Position numbers and translations under genes: made by a program
Part shown: in pieces, positions 45,576 through 56,500 of the stretch
Layout: every line of letters starts with the position of its first letter
Position numbering within the stretch: position 1 is the stretch's first letter
IMG/VR virus record: IMGVR_UViG_3300033153_013547
Span: 124,001 to 188,000 of that record
Strand: one strand, 5' to 3'
DNA: 64,000 nt
Source: a virus
Notes under the pieces: model-generated
What the model was told of the DNA's origin: nothing
The model's database searches: none
Seen by the model: only the letters and a program-made list of their open reading frames with translations

Positions 45576-48544
45576 CATTTACTAAACCAGGAATTGGAGA
45601 CAACACAGATCTCAGGCTCTATAATCCTGAGCCAGCAGATGTTGATGTGTCTGTGGTGCTGGGCAGAAAATCAATGACAGAGAGACATATCTATTCTGGT
45701 TATTCTCCCAAGCAATTTATGTATAATATGACATATAATGGAATATTACACAATATGTTGCACTGCAGCACACAAATGGAAATCCCCATATATGCTCCAG
45801 ATCAGTTCTCTGATCCTGACTCACTATACTTTCCGTTCAGTGCAAGTAATCCAGCCTGGGACATCTATTATTGGACAATTACTACTGACATTGATCCCAC
45901 CTACGAAACAAGACCATTTGGATCAAGAAACGTTAGATTTGCCAAAATATATGGGGAGGCCACTATTGAATCAGACTACTTAATATCAGAAGCCTTACCT
46001 GATAAAACACAAATGTTATTTAGCTTCTATTTTAGAAAAATACAATCCATAGATGTTCCAAGACCTGAGGTTGGTTACATAACTATCACAATCAAAGATT
46101 CACTGAACTCTGCTATTCTTGGGATGTCTACATATAATATTGCAGACAATAATTTATACTTGTTTGATCAGGTTTTGTATACTCACTTTCAATATGATAC
46201 CACCAAGATGGCATCAAGCAGAGTTATCGTTACTATTAGTGTGTCTGGCCAGACAAATGAACGTCCTTGTTATACAATAGGTGGCCCACAAATTACGCCA
46301 CTACTATTTGTAGAAACAAATTTAGATACTGACAATACACTTTACTCATTTGGTAACAACCTATACATAGCTCCGTATTACAGCCCAATATACAACAACG
46401 TAATCGATATAGTAGACAACAACTATGATACGACAAGTCCTAATACTCAACTGAAACCCTATATTGGTGGCATTCAATCTCCAAGGCTTGACGCGTTTAT
46501 CAACGAATGCAACGAGTCCAACGCTCGTCCAACAATTTCTTCACAACAACAAGTTATTCCTATAATAAATGCCCAAAATACGGGTAATGGTCCATCTAAT
46601 GGTATCTCTCCAGTAATCCCACCTGATATGATATCAAAAAAACAATATGGATCTGATATAAATAGTTTTGCTTATATGTATTTTGACAATATCATCAAAG
46701 GACCTGGGGTTCATATTTTAGATCTATTGTCTTCTCACTTTATTCCAAATTTTCAGAATGTATGGGACAGATGTTATGTAAGCAATGGTAAATATTATCT
46801 AAAAATAGATGGCACTGCAACAGAAATAGACATAGATTCTGATTATACTTTTGTTGACTTGGCATATGAATCAGAAGGAAACCAGGCATCATATAGAATA
46901 CAAACAATAGATGATCTTGATCATAAGATATATGTAGAACGATGGGTAAAAATCAGTGGAGAAGACATTTATAAAGCAGACAGAGAAACAAAATTCACAA
47001 TATATTTGTTTGGGGATTATAACAATATTCAACCACCATCAACTGATAACTACAATGCAACAAGTTTGCTTTCTGCTTGGGAAGATCTGGCATCATATAA
47101 AATAACAATAGGAGAAGGAGAAACAGACAATAATAAAAACATTGTTCTGTGCTCCAATGATGCTAAAAGACTATGGATAGGAATACATATCAAAACCAAA
47201 TTCCATGCTGCTCTTGCTGGCTATGATGTTGCTGCCTTTGATAAAAAAGAAGTGGAATTTGATGGCTTAGAATCTAGGCCATTGTTTTATTTTGGCAAAG
47301 GAGATGGGCATGACACAAGTGCCAACACAAGTTATTCAATAGCCCCAATTTTCCCCAATGATATCACTTTATATGACATAGGCTTCATAAAAAAGAGATT
47401 CAAAACAGATAATTATGCAACACAAACTCCCGTGTGTATTTCCAATGGAGAAACATACAAATGGGAGCTTCTTGGGCTAGACTTTGCTGCAGCAGTGCCT
47501 TGGTATCAAATACCAACTATAATTTTTGTTACAAAAACTATTGGCAAAAAAACAATAATAGATGTTTCGGCTTCGTCTGGGTTTACACTTGATACAGATA
47601 TAGCCTTTACACTCACAAGCAAGACCAAGCAGGCACATGTGAATTGGCCTAATTATGAATCTGCAGGAGAATATAGCCCATATAGATCTGGGATCAATGA
47701 AATATTCAACGAACATGATGCCAATATTATTAGGCAAACATGGGCAGATTCTTACATAGACGGAATTAATCCATTTACCATAACCGATCTTAGGCTCCAT
47801 GAGGGTTACGTATTAGATCGATTCAATATAACAGACAACAACGATCAACTATATCTAACAGGTGGAGACGGGGATTATCAGGCCGGTCCTCCTGAGCGTT
47901 TCTTTCAGTATTGCACAGAAGCAATATGGCCCACTATTGCTGGCTATGTATCTGGCTATCCTCCTACATTTGCTGATCCAGATGATGTAGAAATTTATTC
48001 AATGACCAGACTACCAGCAACCCATCCTGATTATGGACGTCCAAGGGTGGTTTTACCAAGTCTTAGCAACAATTATGTGCTAACTATCAGGAGTGATTAC
48101 AGCACCACCTGGTGTCCTGATATAAGTGTTGGCTATGCATCTCTATATGGATTTGCTAATTATGCAGATTATGTAGGAAGTCCAGATGACTATGAAGGTG
48201 ATGATTATTATGGATTGATCACAGATAATTATTCCAAATACATACCAGGCAGTGGTGTTGTCAAACACTTATTACAACATGCTGGCATGGAATATACCAG
48301 CAACTGGTGTTTGGCAGCCAAGATCAAAACAACTATATTAAATGGCTCTAAATTATTTGAGCATACAGTTAGCCCAGCAGAAGTATTGAGATTTATTATT
48401 GATGATGAATTGACAGACAACTGGTTCAATGGCATCATTGATCCACAAATAGGCACAACAGTCAGTTGGCTTGATGCTGATTTCAATGACAAAATAAGCA
48501 CAATACTACCACACTGTAATGTGATGGTAGTTGACGTGGAGTAG
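45572..48544 (+). CDS. Large tail surface protein, probable adhesin
   Basis: 990 aa, start overlapping the previous stop (ATGA). Tyr/Asp/Asn/Pro-rich with many short predicted strands and no membrane segment. Residues ~75-235 resemble a carbohydrate-binding-like beta sandwich (AKIYGEATIESDYLISEALP, FYFRKIQSIDVPRPEVGYI, SSRVIVTISVSG). Another sandwich-like part occurs at ~400-560. The C-terminal region has many D, Y and W residues and ends around ILPHCNVMVVDVE. No catalytic motif is recognisable. It is the first of seven large consecutive beta-rich genes after the baseplate, together likely to form the elaborate tail-tip or fibre structures that contact the host. Role inferred from context. 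Confidence 0.5.
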   Translation: MTFTKPGIGDNTDLRLYNPEPADVDVSVVLGRKSMTERHIYSGYSPKQFMYNMTYNGILHNMLHCSTQMEIPIYAPDQFSDPDSLYFPFSASNPAWDIYYWTITTDIDPTYETRPFGSRNVRFAKIYGEATIESDYLISEALPDKTQMLFSFYFRKIQSIDVPRPEVGYITITIKDSLNSAILGMSTYNIADNNLYLFDQVLYTHFQYDTTKMASSRVIVTISVSGQTNERPCYTIGGPQITPLLFVETNLDTDNTLYSFGNNLYIAPYYSPIYNNVIDIVDNNYDTTSPNTQLKPYIGGIQSPRLDAFINECNESNARPTISSQQQVIPIINAQNTGNGPSNGISPVIPPDMISKKQYGSDINSFAYMYFDNIIKGPGVHILDLLSSHFIPNFQNVWDRCYVSNGKYYLKIDGTATEIDIDSDYTFVDLAYESEGNQASYRIQTIDDLDHKIYVERWVKISGEDIYKADRETKFTIYLFGDYNNIQPPSTDNYNATSLLSAWEDLASYKITIGEGETDNNKNIVLCSNDAKRLWIGIHIKTKFHAALAGYDVAAFDKKEVEFDGLESRPLFYFGKGDGHDTSANTSYSIAPIFPNDITLYDIGFIKKRFKTDNYATQTPVCISNGETYKWELLGLDFAAAVPWYQIPTIIFVTKTIGKKTIIDVSASSGFTLDTDIAFTLTSKTKQAHVNWPNYESAGEYSPYRSGINEIFNEHDANIIRQTWADSYIDGINPFTITDLRLHEGYVLDRFNITDNNDQLYLTGGDGDYQAGPPERFFQYCTEAIWPTIAGYVSGYPPTFADPDDVEIYSMTRLPATHPDYGRPRVVLPSLSNNYVLTIRSDYSTTWCPDISVGYASLYGFANYADYVGSPDDYEGDDYYGLITDNYSKYIPGSGVVKHLLQHAGMEYTSNWCLAAKIKTTILNGSKLFEHTVSPAEVLRFIIDDELTDNWFNGIIDPQIGTTVSWLDADFNDKISTILPHCNVMVVDVE

Positions 48545-48548
48545 CACA

Positions 48549-50849
48549 GTGTATAGAGAAATAGATTATCATATTAAAGACAATTCAGACAGGATTGTAA
48601 CAAAACTCAATCCTTATGAAGCACTCACCATTCTATTTGAGAGAAAAGATAGGGGCAATGATGCTAATGATCCAATAGAACTATTACTTGAAAACACACC
48701 ACCTGGTCTTTTTACAGAATCAACAGTAGTAGCATACTGCTCAATAGATGAAATTCCTGAATTAGATTATAATAAAATATACAAACCCATTGGCATAACC
48801 ACAGATGATATAGATGGCATTGTCAAACTTAATAGATATGACAAAACTCAAACCAACAATTATTGGGATTACTATCCCAAAACAAAAACCATTAAACTTG
48901 TGCTTGCATCAACTGCTCCTGACATTGTGGCTGTTATTATCTATAAACCCACAGCTATTACTGTTTATCAAGATCTGACCCCAAGATGGAGTCCTTATGT
49001 TGAGTCTGGATTCTATTTGTTTGACAATGATTATTATTTTTATCCACTACCTACTGTTCAAGATGAAGGGGTTATACTGACAGACAATGAGATAACATTA
49101 CACAATCTCAATATGTTGAAATTCTTCAATCCAAATATTTATGGATCAAGCAATTTTGCAAATTTGTTTGACAATATAGTAGATACCACACAAGAATTTA
49201 CCTTATTAGGAAACAACATTAATACACAAAAGCCTATTAATATTATTGTGGGTAACCAGTGGGAATTTGATGAATTTGTAGAGGATCTGGAAATAACCAT
49301 TGCAGACATAATAGATATTTTTACATACAATGATGAATTGAGGTTCGTCAAGGCAAACAATATCATCTCTGATGTTAATAACAATACTCTATTCACAATC
49401 GATGCGGGAGCAGGATGGGAAATAACTTCTGCTGAATATCGACATAATCAATTATACTATTCTGCAGAAAACCTACCAAATTACAAGGTGTCTATTGTTG
49501 ACTTCGATGCCGTTGGCAATCAGATCGCACAATGGCAATCATCAAGAATTGAATACCCAACGACAGATCAAATACATTCCACTGGTCTAATTAATAATAG
49601 TTCGTTTGCCTTTGTAGATGGTGAAGTTAGAATACTAAATAATATTCCTGATGGATTAGTTATAGACAAAACCTATGATTTACAAAACTTTGAACAGTTT
49701 GATACATCTTTGGAAGTGTCCAGTGGAACCTTTCATGTTTTTTATGATACCACTATTGAAGATGTCTGTTATTACAAAGATTCTTTATTTGTTCTTGTCA
49801 AGTGTTACCATCAACCCAGTGCAGGCATTCCTCATGCCAATACAGATGCTCCCAACATATGTTTCGTAGCAGAATTTCATAATCAAGATGGCACCTTCAT
49901 CAATGTAGGTTGTCAGATTTTAGAAGAACTCATAACAGCCACGAGGTTTACCATCTTCAATGACACAATGTATGTTGTGGGCACTGGCATTGTTGAATCA
50001 TCTGTTTCAAGTGTCATTGCCAAATATTCTATCACAATCAATAAGCATAGACTATTTCAAACAGGAGAATTCTGCATCAAAGAGACAATAGATATAGAAA
50101 AAAAGATAGGAAAATTAAGTTTCTTGAATACAGATTTACTATACACAGAACCATCTGTTGGTTTTGATCATATAGAAGACAACATATATCACTTTAATTA
50201 CATTGGTAGTGATCCTATTGATGTATATTATAAAATAAAAGATGCTTTCAAAATTATCAAAAACACAGACAACATAGGAAATAACAGTTTTGATCTTGTG
50301 TTTAGCAATCCTCAAACAATTTTTGGAGCCATATATGACAGTAGTGGTGAAAAAAGTACCAATATGAGAACAGATCCTTTGCTAACAGGATCAAGGTATT
50401 TGTATGTTGCTGGATCTAACAGCACCCTTCCAGTAACCCATATTGGACTAAGTGCTAATAGCAATACTCTTGGTGATGACATAATAATTAGTGGTAGACT
50501 TACGCATAACGATACATTTATTTCTGATCGTAATGTGGCTATCAGCATATACCAAATATCTGCTATTGAAGTCATTGAAAATTCAGAAGTTACTGGATAT
50601 CAATATATTTTTACAGAACTTGATCCATCAAATCCCAATGTTGTGCTCAAAGATCTAAGTGGTGAATCTAATGAACATGGATCATTTTCTTTTGTTGTAG
50701 AAACAACACTATTGAGCACAGATTATCACTATATGGTAGTTGTATCAATAGACAATGTCAATGCTTACGAACTAATAATTAGTAGCAGTCAAGTGGCCCC
50801 TATTATTGCAACTTCACTCTATGATGCTATTGCTGAGTTATTGATGTAA
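48549..50849 (+). CDS. Large tail surface protein with C-terminal Ig-like domain
   Basis: 766 aa from GTG 48549, which has GGAG seven bases upstream, an ideal spacing. An in-frame TTG at 48531 would add six residues inside the previous gene without a ribosome site, so GTG is preferred. The N-terminal ~150 residues include ITVYQDLTPRWSPYVESGFY. The centre is repetitive beta, with propeller-like strands such as ELRFVKANNIISDVNNNTLF and ARFAFVDG-style loops. The last ~130 residues look like an Ig-like sandwich: THIGLSANSNTLGDDIIISG, RNVAISIYQI, NEHGSFSFVVETTLLS and HYMVVVSI. Part of the tail surface cluster; probable fibre or adhesin. Family not recognised beyond the Ig-like end. Confidence 0.55.
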   Translation: MYREIDYHIKDNSDRIVTKLNPYEALTILFERKDRGNDANDPIELLLENTPPGLFTESTVVAYCSIDEIPELDYNKIYKPIGITTDDIDGIVKLNRYDKTQTNNYWDYYPKTKTIKLVLASTAPDIVAVIIYKPTAITVYQDLTPRWSPYVESGFYLFDNDYYFYPLPTVQDEGVILTDNEITLHNLNMLKFFNPNIYGSSNFANLFDNIVDTTQEFTLLGNNINTQKPINIIVGNQWEFDEFVEDLEITIADIIDIFTYNDELRFVKANNIISDVNNNTLFTIDAGAGWEITSAEYRHNQLYYSAENLPNYKVSIVDFDAVGNQIAQWQSSRIEYPTTDQIHSTGLINNSSFAFVDGEVRILNNIPDGLVIDKTYDLQNFEQFDTSLEVSSGTFHVFYDTTIEDVCYYKDSLFVLVKCYHQPSAGIPHANTDAPNICFVAEFHNQDGTFINVGCQILEELITATRFTIFNDTMYVVGTGIVESSVSSVIAKYSITINKHRLFQTGEFCIKETIDIEKKIGKLSFLNTDLLYTEPSVGFDHIEDNIYHFNYIGSDPIDVYYKIKDAFKIIKNTDNIGNNSFDLVFSNPQTIFGAIYDSSGEKSTNMRTDPLLTGSRYLYVAGSNSTLPVTHIGLSANSNTLGDDIIISGRLTHNDTFISDRNVAISIYQISAIEVIENSEVTGYQYIFTELDPSNPNVVLKDLSGESNEHGSFSFVVETTLLSTDYHYMVVVSIDNVNAYELIISSSQVAPIIATSLYDAIAELLM

Positions 50850-50852
50850 ATT

Positions 50853-53552
50853 ATGTCACATCCATTCAACAACAATATTATCTTGAAATATGCTGGTCAA
50901 GGAACAACCAGTAATATTGTACCACAGCAAAACATAGTTACTTTTGATGATGTCAATATTGATAATCAACTATCAGAACTATTGGTAAATACTTCTGTTG
51001 TCAACCTCATAGTAGATGGACAATATGCTGTGTGTCATTTTAGCAATACTACAGAAGCAAATGATAACAACACTATAGATTATGATAACTCATATAATTC
51101 TACCCTGCTGTTCTCTCCAGCTCTGTCAATAGACAACACCAAACAGATCAATCTGGGTGTTAGTGTTTATAACGATTGTTCTATTGACAAAAACCTAATT
51201 ATAGCAAATACACTTCAAACAGAAGCTGCTATAAAAGATATATTGTATAAGCAAACACACAGACTCATTGAGGGTACACCAGTGGGAGAAACTGATTGGG
51301 CTACTCGATACACTTCTATTCAATTTCATGGTGAAAGAGCGTTTTTGCCTGATGATCCCATCCCGTTTTTCTATCAGTTCCCACTTACTTACTCACACAT
51401 GGGCATCATAGATACTGGTATTGCTTATTACAGAGCGTCTAAGAACGATCCAGGTGGTATTGCCTATGATTCATCCGAACTATTTTACATAGGTAACGAT
51501 CTCAAGGTATTTGATGAACAAGGAAGGCTGTTGATCAATGGACTTGACTATATTGCTCTGATAACGGATCTATTGAGTGAAACTACAACGGTAATAGACA
51601 ATGCCTTTGATATTACCCTCTATCTTAACAAACAACCACATGAAATATGGACAGTGGAATATGATAAATGCAATACTTCTGCTGGCAAAATGACAGGATA
51701 TGAAAACAATTTTTCAGAATACATAGTGGCAACACCCGTAGATCTTGACACATCGATTTATCCAAGAGCCGTGAAAAACGGTAAGCCCATTTATACAACC
51801 CTTGATAATGATATCTCTGTTAGCAAATCCTCAGCCCTAACACCTTATGATCCATGGAACATCAGAATACACAGGGGCAACATAACCCAAATAATTAGAT
51901 TTGACAGATTTGTACATACTTCTGCTGTTAATGAAGTGTCACCTGTCCAAGCAGTTTTGTTCAATGCTGTTTCATACAAAGGGGATATTATTACACTGAG
52001 TTCAGATCTCACTGGTAACATAATTCCCAAGATACAGACAGTGTTGCAAAGTGCTGGGCTTACTATAACAGCAGATGGCCATGTTACTAAGGACAATGTC
52101 AATCAAGAAATCAAATTAGGCTTGACATACAGAGTCAATGTAGCAGAAGAAGATATTGCCAATAATAGCAATAGTATTATCTTTGAAGCCCTTGAAGAGG
52201 CTACACCCTTTACCAACACCAAGATTAGAGTAAGCAACACTCCAATTTTTATGGGTGGAAATGTAACAGATCCAGACACCAACACAACAGGGCATATAAT
52301 AGTAACCATTGGTGATGAAATCTATACTCCTGATGACTACAATATGACAATAGACTCCTATGGTGGTACTATTGATCTTGGTATAGATCTTAGTAGAAGA
52401 CTCAAAACAGATAGAATATACGTTCGTTATCTATATGTAAAAGATTATTATTTGGTCAAAGAATTAGAAATAGCAGATGGCACCAAGTATCTGCTGGACT
52501 TTAATCCAGCCACTGGTCACTATTGTTCTGTTGAATCTGTAATAGAAGAAATGTCATCCCATGAATCAGGGCAATACTATACAGATTTTGTAGATCTAGT
52601 CTTTGACACAAGAGACTATCCTAAATCTATTGGAGATTATGATCTTTCTGCTGATTTGGATGCCATATTATATGATGGCACAACGTTAGCCAGCAGCAAT
52701 GAAATAAGCTATCCCAGGATCAATAGCCAAGCCTACAATTCTGTTCAGTTGCTTGATTTCTATTCTAAATATATGCCTTCATATACTTTACTAAAACGCA
52801 ATTTACATGTTTATTTATTACCAACAACAATAGATCTGAGAGTTCCAGAAATTGGTGGGTATGATAAGATATATCCAATCGTTAATTTGGGGTATCTTGA
52901 TAATGTGCGAATAAGTTTCGATGACAACATATTTAACCCAGATTCACCTTCATATAATGGATTGCTTCTACGGCTTTGTATCATAAATATGCTTTCAAAT
53001 AATAGATTTAATATTATTGATTCAAGAACCAGGGGTGGTGAGATTGCCCTTCCTTATTTTGATGTAGGACCACAAGATGTGGTGGCACCAGGAAATCTTG
53101 TTATAACTTTACCTGCATCTGTTCAATCCTCTATACAAAATGGCAAATTTAGTGAGCAAGAGCTAGCTGAAGCTATAGACAACTATATTAGGGCAGGATT
53201 TGGCTATATTGTAAAATATGATAAAAGTGCACCATTGAAACTAACCGTATCTGCCAAACTATGTGAGACTTCTGGATCAATGTTGTTGAGAGGAGAGTCA
53301 CCTCTCTGTGTCCAATTTTTTGCAGAAGCTGTAGGAACAGATCCTATCACAATAGTGTGGTCATTTGGAGATCAATTTACAAGTAATGACCCCAATCCTG
53401 TTCATATGTATATTAATGAATCAAGTGATGTAAAGATTTTTAGTGCTATTGCAACTGCATATGATAGCTCAGGCAATATGATCTCTAAGTATGTTGGTCC
53501 CATTACTGTTGTTCCACCAATGAACATTGAAATTGATGGAGAGGTAGATTAA
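50853..53552 (+). CDS. Large tail surface protein with C-terminal PKD-like domain
   Basis: 899 aa, start three bases after the previous stop. The main body is beta-rich with Asp/Asn/Thr turns. It includes FHGERAFLPDDPIPFFYQFP near residue 155, DYIALITDLLSETTTVID around 230, and a strand section near 460-560 (HIIVTIGDEIYTPDDYNM). Residues ~799-886 look like a PKD domain: a leading LCVQFFAEAVGTDPITIVWS, then FGDQFTSNDPNPVHMY, then ATAYDSSGNMISKYVG. PKD modules are Ig-like spacers or carbohydrate-contact domains on exposed surfaces. The next gene also has PKD domains, so the two may form one fibre assembly. No enzyme motif seen. Confidence 0.6.
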   Translation: MSHPFNNNIILKYAGQGTTSNIVPQQNIVTFDDVNIDNQLSELLVNTSVVNLIVDGQYAVCHFSNTTEANDNNTIDYDNSYNSTLLFSPALSIDNTKQINLGVSVYNDCSIDKNLIIANTLQTEAAIKDILYKQTHRLIEGTPVGETDWATRYTSIQFHGERAFLPDDPIPFFYQFPLTYSHMGIIDTGIAYYRASKNDPGGIAYDSSELFYIGNDLKVFDEQGRLLINGLDYIALITDLLSETTTVIDNAFDITLYLNKQPHEIWTVEYDKCNTSAGKMTGYENNFSEYIVATPVDLDTSIYPRAVKNGKPIYTTLDNDISVSKSSALTPYDPWNIRIHRGNITQIIRFDRFVHTSAVNEVSPVQAVLFNAVSYKGDIITLSSDLTGNIIPKIQTVLQSAGLTITADGHVTKDNVNQEIKLGLTYRVNVAEEDIANNSNSIIFEALEEATPFTNTKIRVSNTPIFMGGNVTDPDTNTTGHIIVTIGDEIYTPDDYNMTIDSYGGTIDLGIDLSRRLKTDRIYVRYLYVKDYYLVKELEIADGTKYLLDFNPATGHYCSVESVIEEMSSHESGQYYTDFVDLVFDTRDYPKSIGDYDLSADLDAILYDGTTLASSNEISYPRINSQAYNSVQLLDFYSKYMPSYTLLKRNLHVYLLPTTIDLRVPEIGGYDKIYPIVNLGYLDNVRISFDDNIFNPDSPSYNGLLLRLCIINMLSNNRFNIIDSRTRGGEIALPYFDVGPQDVVAPGNLVITLPASVQSSIQNGKFSEQELAEAIDNYIRAGFGYIVKYDKSAPLKLTVSAKLCETSGSMLLRGESPLCVQFFAEAVGTDPITIVWSFGDQFTSNDPNPVHMYINESSDVKIFSAIATAYDSSGNMISKYVGPITVVPPMNIEIDGEVD

Positions 53553-53559
53553 TTATCAA

Positions 53560-56500
53560 ATGACAAGTAGAATCATTAAAAACTATCAATTCCACAATCT
53601 CCTCGGCACTCCACCTGCTTTAGGATCGGTAACACTCGATTTAGAACCATGGATATCTGGAGGACTTGCTCCGTTCACATATTTGTGGACATTCGATTGT
53701 CTTGGTACTACATCAACAGACAAATATCCCTCTGTTGTTTATACAACACATGGTACCTTCATGACCGACAACATATCTGAAGCCATGGCAACCAGCACAT
53801 GGCGTTCATATAATTTTAATGATCCTTCAATTAACTTGTTTGAAATAGTAGATGGAAAACTCCTCAGAAGATATGGCGGTGCTCGTGATATAGGAAAATA
53901 CTATGAAAAACTTGCTGGTGGCACCCGTATTAACCCCTCTGCGTGTGAAGGATATTATCCAACACCTGTAGAATCCACTGTTCCTGTGGGATCATCATCT
54001 GTTGGTTCCAGTTGTGAACTATTAAGTGTGGGGCCCTATTGTCTCCCCATTTGTTCTGGTAGTGAGCATGATTGTGTAAATGGAGCTACTACTTTTGAAT
54101 TTGGTTTGTTTGGATCTGTTCAATTAGATGGCACCAATCCTGGTACTGATATAGACCTTGTTCTAAGTGGTCCTTACAGGCTAACTGATGGCACAGATAC
54201 TATACACACTGCTCTGTCTTATTTCTACTTAGACTTAGGCATACCTGCCACAACATGGGGGGCACCAGGTGGTCACCCAACCCTTGGTGGGAGTAGTGTT
54301 GTCCTTCCTTATAGCAAGTCATACATATATTTCAATAATTGTCCAAGGTTTTATTTACTAAAAGGGGAATGGTTGATAGAAAACTACTTCACCAGTGCTA
54401 CAAATAAATGGTTCTATGAATTTGATGCTACTATTTCTATCAACAATAGTCTTAGCTCAACCTTCAATAATGTAACTGGCAACAAAGATACTACTGATCC
54501 TTATGATATCTTGGGCTATGAGGGGGGTGGAGCTGCCCCCATAACAGCCCAACGAGTAGCATGGAATGCTGGAACCGGTGCTTGTGTATCTGTAAATCTT
54601 AGCTCTAAAAGACTAAGACCAAATGAACGAAGCTTTGTAGACATTGATATCATAGATAACGACGGAACATGCCTCAAAGACGGAATGAAAATATGGATCT
54701 CTCCAATAATGTATGTGGGTGCCGGTGCTCCGGATCCTGCTGTTGACTTGAACAACATCAATATGACCACCATAAATTATAGCAGTTTGTTAGATCCTCA
54801 TATGAACATACTGCCAAATGATGCGGCACCAATCATAACAACAGGAGGAAACCTAACGACCAGTGAGTATTCATTTGGACATCCAATTCTGCCTCCTGCA
54901 ACCCCTATAGGCACTCCAGCATGGACAACATCAGACAATTTGGGTGTCAACTTCTCCATAACTGCTGATGCAGATGCTGCTACTACCATAACATGTAGAC
55001 TCAATCTTGATATACAAAATAACATGGATGGAATAAGATATGTTCTTGTAAGAATCACTAATTGTGATGCCTGCGACGGGGGAGAAGATGCAGGAAAAAT
55101 AGAACTCGGAGAAGATGGAGGGGCCAGCAAAGGGTGTTCTAATTATATTGTTTTTCTTGGTTGGTCTGATGAAACCTCATATTTCAACGAATTTGGACAT
55201 AGAGCAGTTATTAGATATTATGATCCATCAGATCCAACCAATATTGATGCCAACAATCTCAGTTTGATAGCATCAACACTAAATAGCTATTTAGTGGTTG
55301 ACATTACAGACACCAATGTAGAAACCCTAGAAGCTACTATTACATACGACAGAGGATATGGTGGCATCCCCCCAGGACTTCAACTACTAAACACAAGCAT
55401 TGATGGCAAATTCTTTGCCTATGAGCACCCAGTAAGAGACACAACAATGATATGGATCCCATGGATAGAATCGGGGGCAGCTGAGTTGGAAACAACTTAC
55501 AGACATTACAATGTTATTGATGGTATTACCTATCCAGAATTCTCCTGTCTCAATAATGATATGCCATATTTTATGGTATATGGAACACCCCCAACATATA
55601 CTAATGAGGCAGCCCCATCTTTTACCGAGTATATTCAATCAAATCCTTCAGACCCCATAATCAACAGTGACACAGAGGAGGAGCTTTTGTGTATAACTGG
55701 TTGGCCACTTCTTGAATTCTACTCAACACCTCTTGGGTCTACAACTGACCCATGTGTTGGTTTCTTTATATGGAATTTGGCAGTGGGTGAATGTTGCTGG
55801 GGCAGTTCATCTGATTCTGATGATGGAAGCAGTGTTTCTGTCCCAGCAACCTTTTTTGGTTATACAACCAAACTTGGGACCATATATCAATCTCTGCCTA
55901 TGCTAATTGGAGAATATTCTGTATTATCTACAGAATGGATCCCACCATGGCTTGGTGTATTTATCAGAGAGGGGACATACATCCCCACTACAGCACTGAC
56001 TGATTATACAACTGGATTTACTTATCAATATTATTCTCTTTGTAATATTGGTTTGTCTGTTACTGATGACATGGGCACTGTTAAAACTGATACTACACAG
56101 GTTGCTTTATTATATGACATAACCAGTGCACAGATCAACTTGAGTGCTGCTGATTATACTTTTGAGGACAGAAACATATATTTTGTTGGCAGCAACATAA
56201 CATTTACAGCAACAACAAATAATCCATTACCTGCAGCCATAATTACCTATGCATGGGATTTTGGTGATACTACTACATCAGCAGCCAACCCAGCTACTCA
56301 TACATATACAGCACAAGGCAATTATCTTGTAACAGTTGTTGCTACTGATAACAATGGCAACACATGGTCAACAACTCATATTGTGGAAATTAGAGATCCA
56401 TTTAAGGTTTCTGTCAACCCATCTACGACAAAAATTATGCCCAATACTATTGGTGATTTTAGCATATTGGCTTACCACAATATACCCATGGACATATCCA

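Noticed and set aside
48531-48548. TTG start for the second large surface protein
   Set aside because: GTG at 48549 has GGAG seven bases upstream and avoids overlap with the preceding gene.
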